Shown: one piece after another, positions 51,208-60,715 of the stretch
How positions within the stretch are numbered: the first letter of the stretch is position 1
Layout: each line of letters begins with the position of its first letter
Assembly (NCBI RefSeq): GCF_016863315.1
Contig: NZ_BOOQ01000010.1
Coordinates: 1-64,000 of the forward strand
Direction: 5' to 3'
From: Planotetraspora silvatica
Lineage (GTDB): Bacteria; Actinomycetota; Actinomycetes; Streptosporangiales; Streptosporangiaceae
DNA length: 64,000 nt
Made by a program: the position numbers and the translations under genes
The notes under the pieces: generated by a model
Seen by the model: the letters and a program-made list of their open reading frames with translations, nothing else
The model's database searches: none
What the model was told of the DNA's origin: nothing

Positions 51208-51685
51208 CGCTGATGGACTCCCGGTGTGCGCCGACCTGTCCGGCGGTGGGGCCGGTGTACGGGGGAGGAGGAGAGGGCTTGGACGTCGCGGGGGCGGTCG
51301 CGGGCGCCGAGTCGTCCTCTGGGGTGCTCGCGAGGCCCTTCAGCGACCGGGCGGTGCGCTTCATCCCCGACAGGCCCTTGAGACGGCGGTACCCGATGAA
51401 GCTCAGCCCGATGGCGACCACGAGGTAGAAGACCGTGACGATGAGAAACGCGGCCCACGTCCACATCCCGAGCGCGACCAGGCCGTACGCGATGGTGAAC
51501 GAGGCCAGGATCAGGCACAGATGCGCGATGAAGGCGGCGGCCCCGAACAGCCCGGCGGCCATGCCGACCCGCTTCGCGTCGAACTTGAGCTCGGCCTTGG
51601 CCAGCTCGATCTCCGAACGGACGAGGGTCGAGATTTGATGGCTGGCCTGAGCGACCAGCGCGCCGAGCGATTCGTCCTCGGGCAT
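51197..51685 (-). CDS. Phage-holin-family (DUF1469-type) membrane protein
   Basis: 162 residues with two membrane helices (residues ~40-62 and ~72-95) after an amphipathic N-terminal helix (SEIELAKAELKFDAKRVGMAAG) and before a proline/serine-rich tail. This is the actinobacterial phage-holin-family (Holin-X) pattern; it is a chromosomal housekeeping gene, not a prophage. Role unknown, perhaps membrane organisation. AGGAGATC precedes the ATG. 20 bp after nhaA, overlapping the hydrolase. Confidence 0.82.
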   Translation of the reverse strand: MPEDESLGALVAQASHQISTLVRSEIELAKAELKFDAKRVGMAAGLFGAAAFIAHLCLILASFTIAYGLVALGMWTWAAFLIVTVFYLVVAIGLSFIGYRRLKGLSGMKRTARSLKGLASTPEDDSAPATAPATSKPSPPPPYTGPTAGQVGAHRESISDGT

Positions 51686-51705
51686 CAGCGATCTCCTATC
51701 TGCGT

Positions 51706-52908
51706 CTACAGAACATCATGTCGTGTTCGCGCCTGTACGCGCACGTGAAGAAGGGCGGCGGCGAGCGCTGCGGCGATCAGGCTGGCGATCAGCACCGCCG
51801 TGCTCACGCGATCGGAGCCCGGATACGCCCGGTCGCCGATCAACAGCGAGACCGTGAAACCGATCCCGGCGAGGACGGACACCGCCGTGAGATCGTGCCA
51901 GCGCAGGTCGTCGCTGATCCTCGCGAACCCGAGACGCACCGACAGCCAGGCCCCGCCGAGCACCCCGGCGAACTTGCCGACGACCAGCCCGACGACGACG
52001 CCGAGGGCGATCCTGTCAGTGAAGACCGAGCCGAGTGACGCCGGGTCCAGCTTCACGCCCGCGGCGAGGAACGCGAACACGGGCACCGCGAGACCGGCCG
52101 AGAGGGGACGTGTGAAGTGGGCGGCACGTGCGGCGGGAGAGGGCCGGCCGTCCGTTTCGCTGTCGGTCCTGGTCAGCAGCCCGCACAACACCCCGGCGAC
52201 CGTCGCGTGCACACCGCTCTCGTGCATGAGCGCCCAGGCGGCCACGCCGAGCACCACATAGACGACCACGTGGCGGAACCGCCGCCGCTGGAGGAACCAG
52301 TACAGGGCGAGGACGGCCGCGGCCCCCAGCAGCGGCAGAAGGCGCACCCTGTCGCTGTAGAACAGGGCGATCACGGTGATCGCCCCGAGATCGTCCACCA
52401 CGGCCAGCGTGAGGAGGAAGGCGCGCAGCGCGGCGGGCATCGCCGAAGCCGTCACGGCGAGCACGGCCAGGGCGAACGCGATGTCGGTGGCCGTCGGGAT
52501 CGCCCACCCTCGGGCGGCGCCTGGAGCGCCCCAGCTCACCGCCAGATAGAACAGCGCCGGTACGGCCATGCCCGCGAAAGCGGCGATCACCGGCAGGGCG
52601 GCGCGTTTGAGGCTCGTCAGCTCCCCATGGACGAGCTCTTCTTTGACCTCGATGCCGGCGACGAAGAAGAAGATCGCGAGCAGGCCCTCCGCGGACCACT
52701 CGTAGAGCGTCAGGTCCATCGGGCCGACGACGGCATTCCTGAGGGCGTCGTACGAAGGGCCCCACGGGGAGTTCGCCCAGACCAGCGCCATGGCGGTGGC
52801 GGCCAGGACCACGACGCCGCCGATGGTCTCCGCCCGCAGCGCCTCGGCCATCCGCTGGGCGTACCCGGCGGCGGATCTGGGCGGCCGTCCCTCGGTGGGT
52901 CGGTCCAT
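51706..52908 (-). CDS. nhaA: Na+/H+ antiporter NhaA
   Basis: 400 residues, about 12 membrane helices. NhaA hallmarks are present: GIEVKEELVHGEL (helix II), IPTATDIAFALAVL (Asp of helix IV), VVDDLGAITVIALFYS (the two adjacent Asp of the ion site) and a conserved Lys region in the C-terminal half. It extrudes Na+ for H+ and controls cytoplasmic pH. ATG 52908 is preferred over GTG 52920 because GGGAGAGACA lies just before it. First gene of a three-gene operon. Confidence 0.93.
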   Translation of the reverse strand: MDRPTEGRPPRSAAGYAQRMAEALRAETIGGVVVLAATAMALVWANSPWGPSYDALRNAVVGPMDLTLYEWSAEGLLAIFFFVAGIEVKEELVHGELTSLKRAALPVIAAFAGMAVPALFYLAVSWGAPGAARGWAIPTATDIAFALAVLAVTASAMPAALRAFLLTLAVVDDLGAITVIALFYSDRVRLLPLLGAAAVLALYWFLQRRRFRHVVVYVVLGVAAWALMHESGVHATVAGVLCGLLTRTDSETDGRPSPAARAAHFTRPLSAGLAVPVFAFLAAGVKLDPASLGSVFTDRIALGVVVGLVVGKFAGVLGGAWLSVRLGFARISDDLRWHDLTAVSVLAGIGFTVSLLIGDRAYPGSDRVSTAVLIASLIAAALAAALLHVRVQARTRHDVL

Positions 52909-53037
52909 TGTCTCTCCCACGGATCGGCGTCTGTCAGTTCGCCGACCAGACTTCCCGGCACACCTGGGGACAAGGTTACCGAAGCACGCGAAGAGGCGCG
53001 GGTGCCCAGCACCCGCGCCCCAGGTGAGCCGACCGGC

Positions 53038-55014
53038 TCAGTCCTCGCTCTTGGCGCTCGGCAACTTCTCGGAGATGAGGTTCATCACCGAGCTGTCGGT
53101 GAGCGTGGTGACGTCACCGAGCGAGCGGTTCTCGGCCACGTCGCGGAGCAGGCGACGCATGATCTTGCCGGAACGGGTCTTGGGCAGCTCGGGCACGATC
53201 ATGATCTGACGCGGCTTGGCGATCGGGCCGAGTTCCTTGGCCACGTGGGCGCGCAACTCGGTGGCGATGTCCGCGCCCTCCTCCGCGTTGCCGCGCAGGA
53301 TCACGAACGACACGATGGCCTGGCCGGTGACGGGGTCGGTCGCCCCCACCACGGCGGCCTCGGCGACCTTCGGGTGGCTGACCAGCGCGCTCTCGACCTC
53401 GGTGGTCGAGATGTTGTGGCCGGAGACCAGCATGACGTCGTCGACGCGGCCGAGCAGCCACAGGTCGCCGTCCGAGTCGCGCTTGGCGCCGTCGCCGGCG
53501 AAGTACATCCCGTCGAAGCGTGACCAGTAGGTGTCGATGTACCGCTTGTCGTCGCCCCAGATCGTGCGCAGCATCGACGGCCAGGGCTCGCGGACGACGA
53601 GGAAGCCGCCGCCGCCGTCGGGCACGGACACGCCTTGGTCGTCGACCACGTCGGCCACGATGCCGGGAAGCGGTCGCATGGCCGCGCCCGGCTTGGCCGC
53701 GGTGACGCCGGGCAGCGGGCTGATCATCATGGCGCCCGTCTCGGTCTGCCACCAGGTGTCGACCACCGGGCAGCGCTCGCCGCCGATGTGCTCGCGGTAC
53801 CAGACGTACGCCTCGGGGTTGATCGGCTCGCCGACCGACCCGAGCACACGCAGCGAGGACATGTCGTACTTGGCGGGGATGTCGTCGCCCCACTTCATGA
53901 ACGTCCGGATCGCCGTGGGGGCGGTGTAGAGGATTGTCACGCCGTACTTCTGCACGATCTCCCAGAACCGGCCGCGGTGGGGAGTGTCGGGCGTGCCTTC
54001 GTAGATCACGCTGGTCGCGCCGTTGGCCAGCGGGCCGTACACGATGTAGGAGTGCCCGGTCACCCAGCCGATGTCGGCCGTGCACCAGTAGATGTCGCTC
54101 TCCGGCTTGAGGTCGAAGACCGCGTGGTGCGTCCAGGCCGCTTGGGTGAGGTAGCCGCCGGTGGTGTGGAGGATCCCCTTGGGCTTCCCGGTGGTGCCGC
54201 TCGTGTAGAGGATGTAAAGCGGGTCCTCGGCGTCGTGCGGCACGGGCTCGTGCTCGGACGGCTGGCGGTCGACGATGTCGTGCCACCACACGTCCTTGTC
54301 GGTGGTCGCGACGTCCTGGCCGGTCCGGCGGACGACGAGCACGTGCTCGATGCCCGGGCACTGCTCCACCGCCTCGTCGACCGTCGGCTTGAGCGCGCTC
54401 GGCGCCCCGCGCCGATAGCCGCCGTCGGCCGTGATGACGATCTTGGCGTCCGCGTCGTCGATGCGGCTCTTCAGGGCCGCCGAGGAGAAGCCGCCGAACA
54501 CCACCGAGTGGATGGCGCCGATGCGCGCGCAGGCGAGCAGCGAGATCGGCAACTCGGGGATCATCGGCATGTAGATGGCGACCCGGTCGCCCTTGCGGAC
54601 GCCCAGTTCCTCGAGGGCGTTGGCCGCCTTGGAGACCTCCACCTGGAGGTCCGCGTACGTGATCGTCCGGCTGTCGCCCTCCGGCTCGCCCTCCCAGTAG
54701 TAGGCGACCTTGTCGCCCCTGCCGGCCTCGACGTGGCGGTCGACGCAGTTGTAGGCGACGTTCAGCTTGCCGCCGATGAACCACTTGGCGAAGGGGGGAT
54801 TCCACTCCAGGGTGGTCTCCCAGGGCTTGGCCCAGGTCAGCCGTTCGGCTGCGCGCTCCCAGAAGGCGAGCCGGTCCTCGGCCGCCTCCTCGTAGGCGCT
54901 CGCCGTGATGTTCGCGGCCGCTGCCAGGTCGGCCGGTGGTGCGAACCGCCGCGTCTCACTCAGCAGGTTCGACAGCGTCTCCTGGGTCTCGTGACCGGGG
55001 GTCTCGGGGGCCAC
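53038..55014 (-). CDS. acs: Acetyl-CoA synthetase
   Basis: 658 residues. Activates acetate to acetyl-CoA through acetyl-AMP. P-loop-like [11 protein letters not shown], the ATP/acetate motif [10 protein letters not shown], adenylate motif [13 protein letters not shown] and the C-terminal [14 protein letters not shown] with the Lys acetylated by Pat enzymes in regulation. AAGGAG lies just before GTG 55014; GTG 55029 would place that ribosome site inside the protein. Syntenic with Rv3667. A 280-bp gap separates it from the divergent Fic-like gene. Confidence 0.96.
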   Translation of the reverse strand: MAPETPGHETQETLSNLLSETRRFAPPADLAAAANITASAYEEAAEDRLAFWERAAERLTWAKPWETTLEWNPPFAKWFIGGKLNVAYNCVDRHVEAGRGDKVAYYWEGEPEGDSRTITYADLQVEVSKAANALEELGVRKGDRVAIYMPMIPELPISLLACARIGAIHSVVFGGFSSAALKSRIDDADAKIVITADGGYRRGAPSALKPTVDEAVEQCPGIEHVLVVRRTGQDVATTDKDVWWHDIVDRQPSEHEPVPHDAEDPLYILYTSGTTGKPKGILHTTGGYLTQAAWTHHAVFDLKPESDIYWCTADIGWVTGHSYIVYGPLANGATSVIYEGTPDTPHRGRFWEIVQKYGVTILYTAPTAIRTFMKWGDDIPAKYDMSSLRVLGSVGEPINPEAYVWYREHIGGERCPVVDTWWQTETGAMMISPLPGVTAAKPGAAMRPLPGIVADVVDDQGVSVPDGGGGFLVVREPWPSMLRTIWGDDKRYIDTYWSRFDGMYFAGDGAKRDSDGDLWLLGRVDDVMLVSGHNISTTEVESALVSHPKVAEAAVVGATDPVTGQAIVSFVILRGNAEEGADIATELRAHVAKELGPIAKPRQIMIVPELPKTRSGKIMRRLLRDVAENRSLGDVTTLTDSSVMNLISEKLPSAKSED

Positions 55015-55295
55015 TCCGTACTCCTTCACAGCGTTGTGGAATCACTTTCGTTCGGCCGCCTCGGCCAAGCCATGGATGTGTGTGTCCCACTTCACCAGGC
55101 CAGGGGCGCAAAGTACAAGTAATCCAGATCGGTCCACAGGCAGCCTACGACGAGCCGGTGTGACCACCTCTTGTCTTCGTTAATAGCGCTGTGGCTGGGA
55201 AATCAGTCTTTTAGAGGGACAAGTGAGCATTTCCTGCGCTCAGCGGCTCGACCGGCTCGCCGAACGACCCCTACTGGCCGGTAAGGTCGGTCCCT

Positions 55296-56072
55296 GTGAA
55301 CGACCCACTGGCCGCCGTCGCCGAGTTGCCTGGTGTGCCCCAGGCCGTCCAGGAGGCGCGGGAGGCGGTCGACCGCCTCTACGGACACCGGCTGCTCCGC
55401 CGTCGGAGCCCCGAGGTGTCGGCGGAGTCCGCCCTCCGCGGCGCGCGTGCCTCGGCGTCGCTGGAAGGCGTCGAGGTCGGCCTGGAGCCGCTGCGGCTGG
55501 GCGAGGTGACCGACCCGGTCGTGCAGGGCGCGTTGCGGGCGTCGGCCGAGCTCGGGCGGCTCGGCAAGACCTGGCGATCGGCCCCTCCCCAGGTGCTCGC
55601 CCGCCTGCACACCCTGGCGGCGACGGGCCTGACCTCTGATCCCGGCCGGCCGAGGACCGGGCCGACCTCCGCGGACCCGCTCGGGCTCGGCACGGCGCCG
55701 GGTCCTGAGGAGGCCGCGGCGCGGATGGCCGCCCTGGCGGAGCTGGTCTCGGCGACCTCGCAGGCGCCGGCCCTCGTCCTGTCGGCGATCGTGCACGCCG
55801 AGCTCGCCGTGCTCCGGCCGTTCGGGGTGGTGGACGGAGTGGTCGCCCGGGCGGCCGCGCGGCTCACGCTCGTGGAGCACGGGCTCGATCCCAAGTCGCT
55901 CGTCGCCGTCGAGGTGGGTCACGCCGATCTCGGTGACGCGTACGGCGAGAGCCTGCGGGCCTATCTCACGGGCACCGCCGAGGGCGTGGGGACATGGGTG
56001 CGGCACTGCGCCGCGGCCACCGTCCTGGGAGCCCGCGAGACCACCGCCGTCTGCGAAGCGCTGTCGCGCTGA
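55296..56072 (+). CDS. Degenerate Fic-like protein
   Basis: 258 residues, largely helical. The central IVHAELAVLRPF and the GVVDGVVARAAARL that follows align with the Fic motif HPFxxGNGRxxR, but the catalytic His is Arg, and the Asn-Gly-Arg of the nucleotide loop is lost. The N-terminal SALRGARASASLEGVEV corresponds to the inhibitory-helix region S-SxxIEG of Fic proteins. AMP transfer is therefore unlikely; it may be a binding protein. TAAGGT eight bases before GTG 55296 suggests leaderless expression. The position, between acs and ssd, is conserved in actinobacteria. Confidence 0.65.
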   Translation: MNDPLAAVAELPGVPQAVQEAREAVDRLYGHRLLRRRSPEVSAESALRGARASASLEGVEVGLEPLRLGEVTDPVVQGALRASAELGRLGKTWRSAPPQVLARLHTLAATGLTSDPGRPRTGPTSADPLGLGTAPGPEEAAARMAALAELVSATSQAPALVLSAIVHAELAVLRPFGVVDGVVARAAARLTLVEHGLDPKSLVAVEVGHADLGDAYGESLRAYLTGTAEGVGTWVRHCAAATVLGARETTAVCEALSR

Positions 56073-56556
56073 AACGGATGGCGAAAGGGGAGAACGTGGA
56101 GCCGCGCAAAGCCGGGAAACGGCACGAGTCGCCGCCGGGCCCGGTTCCACCGGAGAAACGGAGAATCAGCTGGGGGCAAAGCGGACGGCGTCCCTGGGAT
56201 GGAACGCCGTCGCCTGTACGTCACACTGGGTTACCAAGCGTGCACCTCGAATTTGCCGGACCGGGTCAAGCCCGTCTCGGCACGCCTCCCGCGGCTGGTC
56301 GCGCGTGGGTGCCCGGCGGCCGTACGCGGACCTTGCGGCCCGTAAGCCCTTTCTACGTCCGATTGCTGCGGTTGGAAACCCCGGGACCAAGACCTTTACG
56401 ACGATCACGCTCTTCCGGAAACAGGCATTCGTATGGTCTTATGGCGGTAAGGGGGAGTCGTCGTAGTTGGGGCTCACTCGACCGATACGGGTTGCTGGTT
56501 TCACTCGGTGTGACCGGTGGCCCTACCGGAACCGGAAGTGGATGTCCACAGTCGAG

Positions 56557-56587
56557 ACTGACTCAGTGAAAAAAACTGACTCAGTTT
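56557..56587. promoter_or_regulatory. Pair of ACTGACTCAGT palindromes
   Basis: ACTGACTCAGT (56557-56567) and AAACTGACTCAGTTT (56573-56587, perfect 7-bp arms about one central base) are 18 bp apart centre to centre. Together they look like a repressor operator pair in the 870-bp gap between the Fic-like gene and ssd. No cognate repressor gene is adjacent. Confidence 0.65.
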
Positions 56588-56658
56588 AGAGAGGATGCTC
56601 GACGAACCTCATATCGATCGGGCAGCATACGGTGTGTCTCTTCCTAAGGAGGCCTAGC

Positions 56659-56706
56659 ATGTGCACCTTGTCACGCGGTGGCCTCCTACTTAAAGCTTTC
56701 TTCTAA
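56659..56706 (+). CDS. Candidate 15-residue ORF with a strong ribosome site
   Basis: ATG 56659 follows TAAGGAGGCCTAGC, a textbook ribosome site, and opens MCTLSRGGLLLKAFF before TAA 56704-56706. It ends just where the 6C RNA begins, so a longer transcript could carry it as a leader peptide. It may also be chance, since the same bases can serve as the 6C promoter. Confidence 0.3.
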   Translation: MCTLSRGGLLLKAFF

Positions 56707-56792
56707 TACGGAGCCGGCTCTACCCCCCCAGAGCCGGACCGGTTGGCGACCCCCGCTCTCCCCCCCAGCGGGGGTCGCCTGCTTTCTCTTCC
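56697..56792 (+). ncRNA. 6C small RNA
   Basis: Two adjacent stem-loops, each with a loop of seven C: CCGGCTCT-A(C7)-AGAGCCGG (56714-56737) and GGCGACCCCCGCT / AGCGGGGGTCGCC (13-bp stem, 56745-56779) with loop CT(C7). The second is followed by TGCTTTCTCTT. Two hairpins with at least six loop C each define the actinobacterial 6C RNA, whose C-rich loops pair with G-rich ribosome sites. In M. tuberculosis and S. coelicolor it lies next to ssd, as here. TTGTCA and TAAAGC, 17 bp apart, are a possible promoter. Confidence 0.9.
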
Positions 56793-56940
56793 ACTTTCCG
56801 CTGTACGGCCTGAGCCGCCGCGGCCGTGGGGACGACCCCGTCGTCCACAGGCCGGCCCTTTTCCACAGAGCCGCGTTCGGGCGCCGGGCGGGAAGGCGTG
56901 GCGGCGCACGGTGGTCTCCCCGACCGACAGGGAGAGACCG

Positions 56941-57975
56941 ATGCACCGGCCCTTGGCCATCACCGACGACCAGGATCTCCTCGACGATCTGCTGCGCATC
57001 GCCGCAGCCGCCGGAGTGGAGATGGACGTCGCCCACGCGGCAGACCACGCCCGGCCGTACTGGACCCGGGCCCCACTCGTGGTCGTCGGAGGTGATCTCG
57101 CCGACGCCCTCGCCGCTGTCTCGCCGCCTCCCCGGCAGAACGTGCTGCTCGTGACCCGGGTGCGCGACGATCCGGACATGTGGCGCAGATGCGTGGCCGT
57201 GGGGGCGCAGGCCGTGCTCGAACTGCCTCAGGAGGAGCGGCTTCTGGTCGAGGAGCTGGGAGAGCTGGCCGACCCTGTGACCAGGTCGGGCACCGTGGTG
57301 TGCGTCGCGGGCGGGAGGGGAGGCGCCGGCGCGACGGTCCTGTCGGCCTCGCTGGCCCTCACGGCCTCCCGCGCCGGAGCCAGGACGCTCCTCATCGACG
57401 CCGACCCTCTGGGCGGGGGCATCGACGTCGTCCTCGGTCAGGAGGAGGCCACCGGGGCCCGCTGGCCGGACATCGTCGGCCGGGAGGGCCGGGTCAGCTT
57501 CGCCGCGCTCCAGGACGCGCTGCCGACGTTCGGCGAGCTCACCGTGTTGTCCTGGCATCGCGGCGAGCCGGCGGACATTCCACGGGAGGCGATGCGAGCC
57601 GTGCTCGACGCCGCCAGGCGCGGGTGCGATCTGGTGGTCGTCGACCTCCCGCGAACCGTCGGGGAAGGGGAGGCGGAGGCCCTGTCCAGGGCGACGGCGA
57701 CGCTGGTGGTGGTCCAGGCCGATGTCCGGGGGACTCTCGCGGCGGCCCAGACGCTCGCGCTGCTCCGCCGCCACACCGGCGACCTGCGGGCGGTCATCCG
57801 CGCGGGGACGCTCGAACCGGATGTCGTCGCCACAGCACTGGACCTTCCCTGCGCGGGGCTCGTTCCCGAGCTGCGCGGTCTCGTCGAGACGCTGGATCGG
57901 GGCGATCCGCCCCCGCTCGGCCGCACCCCGCTCGGCCGGTTCTGCTCCGAGCTGCTGTCGGAGCTCGCGCCGTGA
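56941..57975 (+). CDS. ssd: Ssd/CpaE-like septum-site/pilus ATPase
   Basis: 344 residues. A degenerate receiver-like N-terminus (residues 1-100), then a MinD/ParA-type ATPase fold with VCVAGGRGGAGATVLSASLA, where the P-loop Lys before the last Thr is Ala (GAGAT), LLIDADPLGGGIDVVLG and LVVVDLPRT. The degenerate P-loop is typical of Ssd (Rv3660c). It is thought to link septum placement or Tad pilus position to the cell cycle. GGGAGAG precedes the ATG. First gene of the ssd-tad operon; its TGA overlaps the tadA start (GTGA). Confidence 0.87.
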   Translation: MHRPLAITDDQDLLDDLLRIAAAAGVEMDVAHAADHARPYWTRAPLVVVGGDLADALAAVSPPPRQNVLLVTRVRDDPDMWRRCVAVGAQAVLELPQEERLLVEELGELADPVTRSGTVVCVAGGRGGAGATVLSASLALTASRAGARTLLIDADPLGGGIDVVLGQEEATGARWPDIVGREGRVSFAALQDALPTFGELTVLSWHRGEPADIPREAMRAVLDAARRGCDLVVVDLPRTVGEGEAEALSRATATLVVVQADVRGTLAAAQTLALLRRHTGDLRAVIRAGTLEPDVVATALDLPCAGLVPELRGLVETLDRGDPPPLGRTPLGRFCSELLSELAP

Positions 57976-59138
57976 CCTCGGTGAACGCCGTCTCGGCGGA
58001 GCTGACCGAAGCGGTCAGGGTACGGCTGTCGCGGGCCGGAGCACCGCCCACCGCGGCGCAGGTGGCCGCCGCACTGCGAGCCGAGCGTGCGGTGCTCGGA
58101 GACGCCGAGGTCCTCGCGATCGCCCGTGTCCTGAAGGCGGAGCTCATCGGCGCCGGTCCTCTCGAAGGACTGTTGGCCGAGCCTGGCGTGACAGACGTCC
58201 TGGTCAACGGGCCGCGCGAGGTGTGGATCGACGACGGCAACGGGTTGCGGCGCACGTCGGTCACCTTCCCCGGCGACGGAGAGGTCCGCCGGCTGGCCCA
58301 GCGTCTCGCGGCAACCGCCGGGCGGCGGCTCGACGACGCGTGCCCCTACGTGGACGCGCGCCTGGCAGGCGGCGTGCGCCTGCACGCGGTGCTGCCGCCC
58401 ATCGCGCCCGACGGCACCTGCCTGTCGCTCCGACTGCCGTCACGTCGCGTCTTCACGATCGAGGAGCTCGTCACGGGATCCGGGGCGGCGGTCCTGCGGG
58501 CCATCGTGGCCGCGCGCCAGGCGTTCCTCGTCACGGGCGGAACCGGCACGGGGAAGACGACCCTTCTGTCGAGCCTGCTCTCCCTCGCCGATCCGGGAGA
58601 GCGCCTGATCCTCGTCGAGGACTCCGCGGAGCTGCGCCCCCACCACCCTCACGTGGTGCGGCTCGAGGCCCGGCCGCCCAACCTCGAAGGCGCCGGAGGC
58701 GTCGGTCTTCAAGACCTGGTACGGCAGGCCCTCCGCATGCGGCCCGACCGTCTGGTAGTGGGCGAAGTGCGCGGCCGTGAGGTCGTCGATCTGCTGGCCG
58801 CGCTCAACACGGGTCACGAGGGTGGTTGTGGCACTCTGCACGCCAACAAGGCGACGGATGTGCCCGCCCGGCTGGAGGCGCTCGCGTGCGCGGCCGGTCT
58901 TTCCCGTGAGGCCGTGCACAGTCAGATCGCGGCCGCCCTCGATCTCGTGGTCCATCTCGTCCGGGAGCCCGGCGGCGGCCGTCGCCGCGTGGCGGAGGTC
59001 TGCCTGCTCGAACGCGAAGCCTCCGGGCTGGTGGTCGCCGTGCCCGCGCTGACGTTCGCGGCCGGCGGACGTGTCAGTCCGGGCCCAGCACTGGACGCGC
59101 TGAGCCGGCGGTGCCCGGAGATCTCATGGTCGCCGTAG
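57972..59138 (+). CDS. TadA/CpaF-type secretion ATPase
   Basis: 388 residues. Type II/IV secretion ATPase: N-terminal helical part, GVTDVLVNGPREVWIDDG, Walker A GGTGTGKTTLLSS (~residue 190), ILVEDSAEL (Asp box), RPDRLVVGEVRG (Walker B) and GHEGGCGTLHANKA (His box). It powers Flp/Tad pilus assembly. The start is the GTG overlapping the ssd TGA; longer upstream frames are ssd sequence. It overlaps tadB by 13 bp. Confidence 0.93.
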   Translation: MTSVNAVSAELTEAVRVRLSRAGAPPTAAQVAAALRAERAVLGDAEVLAIARVLKAELIGAGPLEGLLAEPGVTDVLVNGPREVWIDDGNGLRRTSVTFPGDGEVRRLAQRLAATAGRRLDDACPYVDARLAGGVRLHAVLPPIAPDGTCLSLRLPSRRVFTIEELVTGSGAAVLRAIVAARQAFLVTGGTGTGKTTLLSSLLSLADPGERLILVEDSAELRPHHPHVVRLEARPPNLEGAGGVGLQDLVRQALRMRPDRLVVGEVRGREVVDLLAALNTGHEGGCGTLHANKATDVPARLEALACAAGLSREAVHSQIAAALDLVVHLVREPGGGRRRVAEVCLLEREASGLVVAVPALTFAAGGRVSPGPALDALSRRCPEISWSP

Positions 59139-59959
59139 CCGTCCTGACCGCCATGGTCGCGGCCTGGGTCGGCGCGGGCCCGAGTGTGCAGGCCGAGAGA
59201 TTGGCCGCGGTTCTCGGTGTGCGTGCTCCGAGACCCGGCCGCGCCGTGTGGAAGGCGCTGGTGGACCGCCGGCGTCCGCTGGCCGAGGCGGCGGCCTGGC
59301 GCGCGGCGTGCATCGAGCTGTGCGAGGGCGTGGCCGCCGAGCTGGCCGCGGGAAAGCAAGCGGGCGAAGCGCTGGCGAGGGCGGTCTCCGCCATGACCGT
59401 GCCTGACACGGCCGCCCTGCTGCCGGTGGTCGCCGCGGCCCGCGACGGCGGCGACGTTCCGGTCGCTCTCGCTCGCGCCGCACCCCTTCAAGGTGGGGAA
59501 GGTCTTGTACGGCTCGCCGCCTGCTGGCAGGTGAGCGTGACCGTGGGCGGCGACCTCCTCACGCTCGTCGAGCGTTTGGCGGCGTCTCTCCGCGCCGAGG
59601 AGTCTCATCGGCAGGACGTGGCCGCACAGCTCGCGGGTCCGCGGGCGACGGCCCGCATGCTGGCCGGCCTTCCCCTGCTGGGCTTCCTCATGGCGGCGGG
59701 TCTCGGAATGAGTCCCGTGTCGTTCCTGCTGGGCAGCCCGGCCGGGCTCGGCTGCCTGACCATCGGCCTCGCGCTCGACGCGACGGGTGTCTGGTGGACC
59801 GGTCGTCTCGTCGCCGGAGCGCAGGGACGGTCCTCGAGGGAACGAGAGCCGGGCAGGCGTGACCCGGGTGGTCGGATGACGAGCATGCGGAGATCGGTCG
59901 ATCTGGGGCAGGTCGATCGGGAGCCGCGTACGCGGGTGCTGGGAAGGCGGGCGACATGA
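59126..59959 (+). CDS. TadB-like membrane protein
   Basis: 277 residues of the T2SF/TadB type: an N-terminal helix (MVAVAVLTAMVAAWVG), a cytoplasmic helical T2SF domain (CIELCEGVAAELAAGKQAGEALARAV...ARDGGDVPVALAR) and C-terminal helices (MLAGLPLLGFLMAAGLGMSP). It anchors the Tad assembly platform. ATG 59126 has GGAGATCTC before it. ATGA overlap with tadC. The charged C-terminal ~50 residues are low in conservation. Confidence 0.85.
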   Translation: MVAVAVLTAMVAAWVGAGPSVQAERLAAVLGVRAPRPGRAVWKALVDRRRPLAEAAAWRAACIELCEGVAAELAAGKQAGEALARAVSAMTVPDTAALLPVVAAARDGGDVPVALARAAPLQGGEGLVRLAACWQVSVTVGGDLLTLVERLAASLRAEESHRQDVAAQLAGPRATARMLAGLPLLGFLMAAGLGMSPVSFLLGSPAGLGCLTIGLALDATGVWWTGRLVAGAQGRSSREREPGRRDPGGRMTSMRRSVDLGQVDREPRTRVLGRRAT

Positions 59960-60690
59960 TCGTGATTACCGCGATGGTCCTCACCGCGCTCGCGGTGCTG
60001 GCCTGGCCGGCTCCGATGTCCCCGGTGGAGCGGCTCCGCAGAATCCGCGCGCCGAGTGGGCCCGACCCGACGGACGGCTCTGGCCGTGATGTCCCTGTGC
60101 CGTCGCTCGCGGTCGCGGCGCCGGTGGGGTTCGTCGCCTTCCTGCTCGTGGGCGGTCTCCCGGGGGTGGTGACGGGCGTGCTGGCCGCGGGCGGCGTGTT
60201 CGTGATGGTCGGCAGACGGGAGCCGGCCGAGGTGCGCCGTCGCCGCGAGCGGATGACCGCCGATCTTCCGTTCGCGGCCGATCTCATGGCGGCCTGCCTC
60301 CGGGCCGGTCAGCCGTTGAGCGGGGCGATCGAGACCACGGCGGACGCCCTTGGCGGCCCTCTCGGCGAGAGGCTCTCCTGGGTGGCGGCCCAGGTGCGGC
60401 TCGGAGCGAACCCGGAGGACGTCTGGGCAGCCGTCGGGAGCGAACCGCCACTGGGCACGCTGGCCCGGACGATGATCAGGGCCGCGCGGAACGGGGCTCC
60501 CGTCGCCGACGCGCTCACCCGGCTCGCCGATGACGCGCGCCACGCCTCTCGGGCCGCTTCCGCGGCCGCCGCTCGCAAGGTCGGAGTCCAGGCCGTGGCT
60601 CCTCTGGGTCTTTGCTTCCTTCCCGCGTTCGTGTTCCTGGGGATCGTGCCTGTGGTCGCGGGTTTGGCGACGCAGATCCTTCTGCCGTGA
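59956..60690 (+). CDS. TadC-like membrane protein
   Basis: 244 residues of the second T2SF platform protein: helices near residues 1-20 and 50-85, the T2SF domain (TADLPFAADLMAACLRAGQPLSGAIE, then MIRAARNGAPVADALTRLADD) and C-terminal helices (FLPAFVFLGIVPVVAGLA). It partners with TadB in the inner membrane. Start fixed by the ATGA overlap. A 299-bp gap with repeats and TCCACA sites separates it from the pilin gene. Confidence 0.85.
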   Translation: MIVITAMVLTALAVLAWPAPMSPVERLRRIRAPSGPDPTDGSGRDVPVPSLAVAAPVGFVAFLLVGGLPGVVTGVLAAGGVFVMVGRREPAEVRRRRERMTADLPFAADLMAACLRAGQPLSGAIETTADALGGPLGERLSWVAAQVRLGANPEDVWAAVGSEPPLGTLARTMIRAARNGAPVADALTRLADDARHASRAASAAAARKVGVQAVAPLGLCFLPAFVFLGIVPVVAGLATQILLP

Positions 60691-60715
60691 CCATTGATGC
60701 GGTCCCGGTGTGAAG

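Noticed and set aside
51197-51685. Prophage, because of the holin-like gene
   Set aside because: This holin-family membrane protein is a conserved chromosomal gene in this neighbourhood; no other phage gene, integrase or attachment site is near.
57180-57971. Longer TadA start inside ssd
   Set aside because: The extension is an Arg/Gly-rich alternate frame of ssd; the GTGA overlap at 57972 is the natural start.
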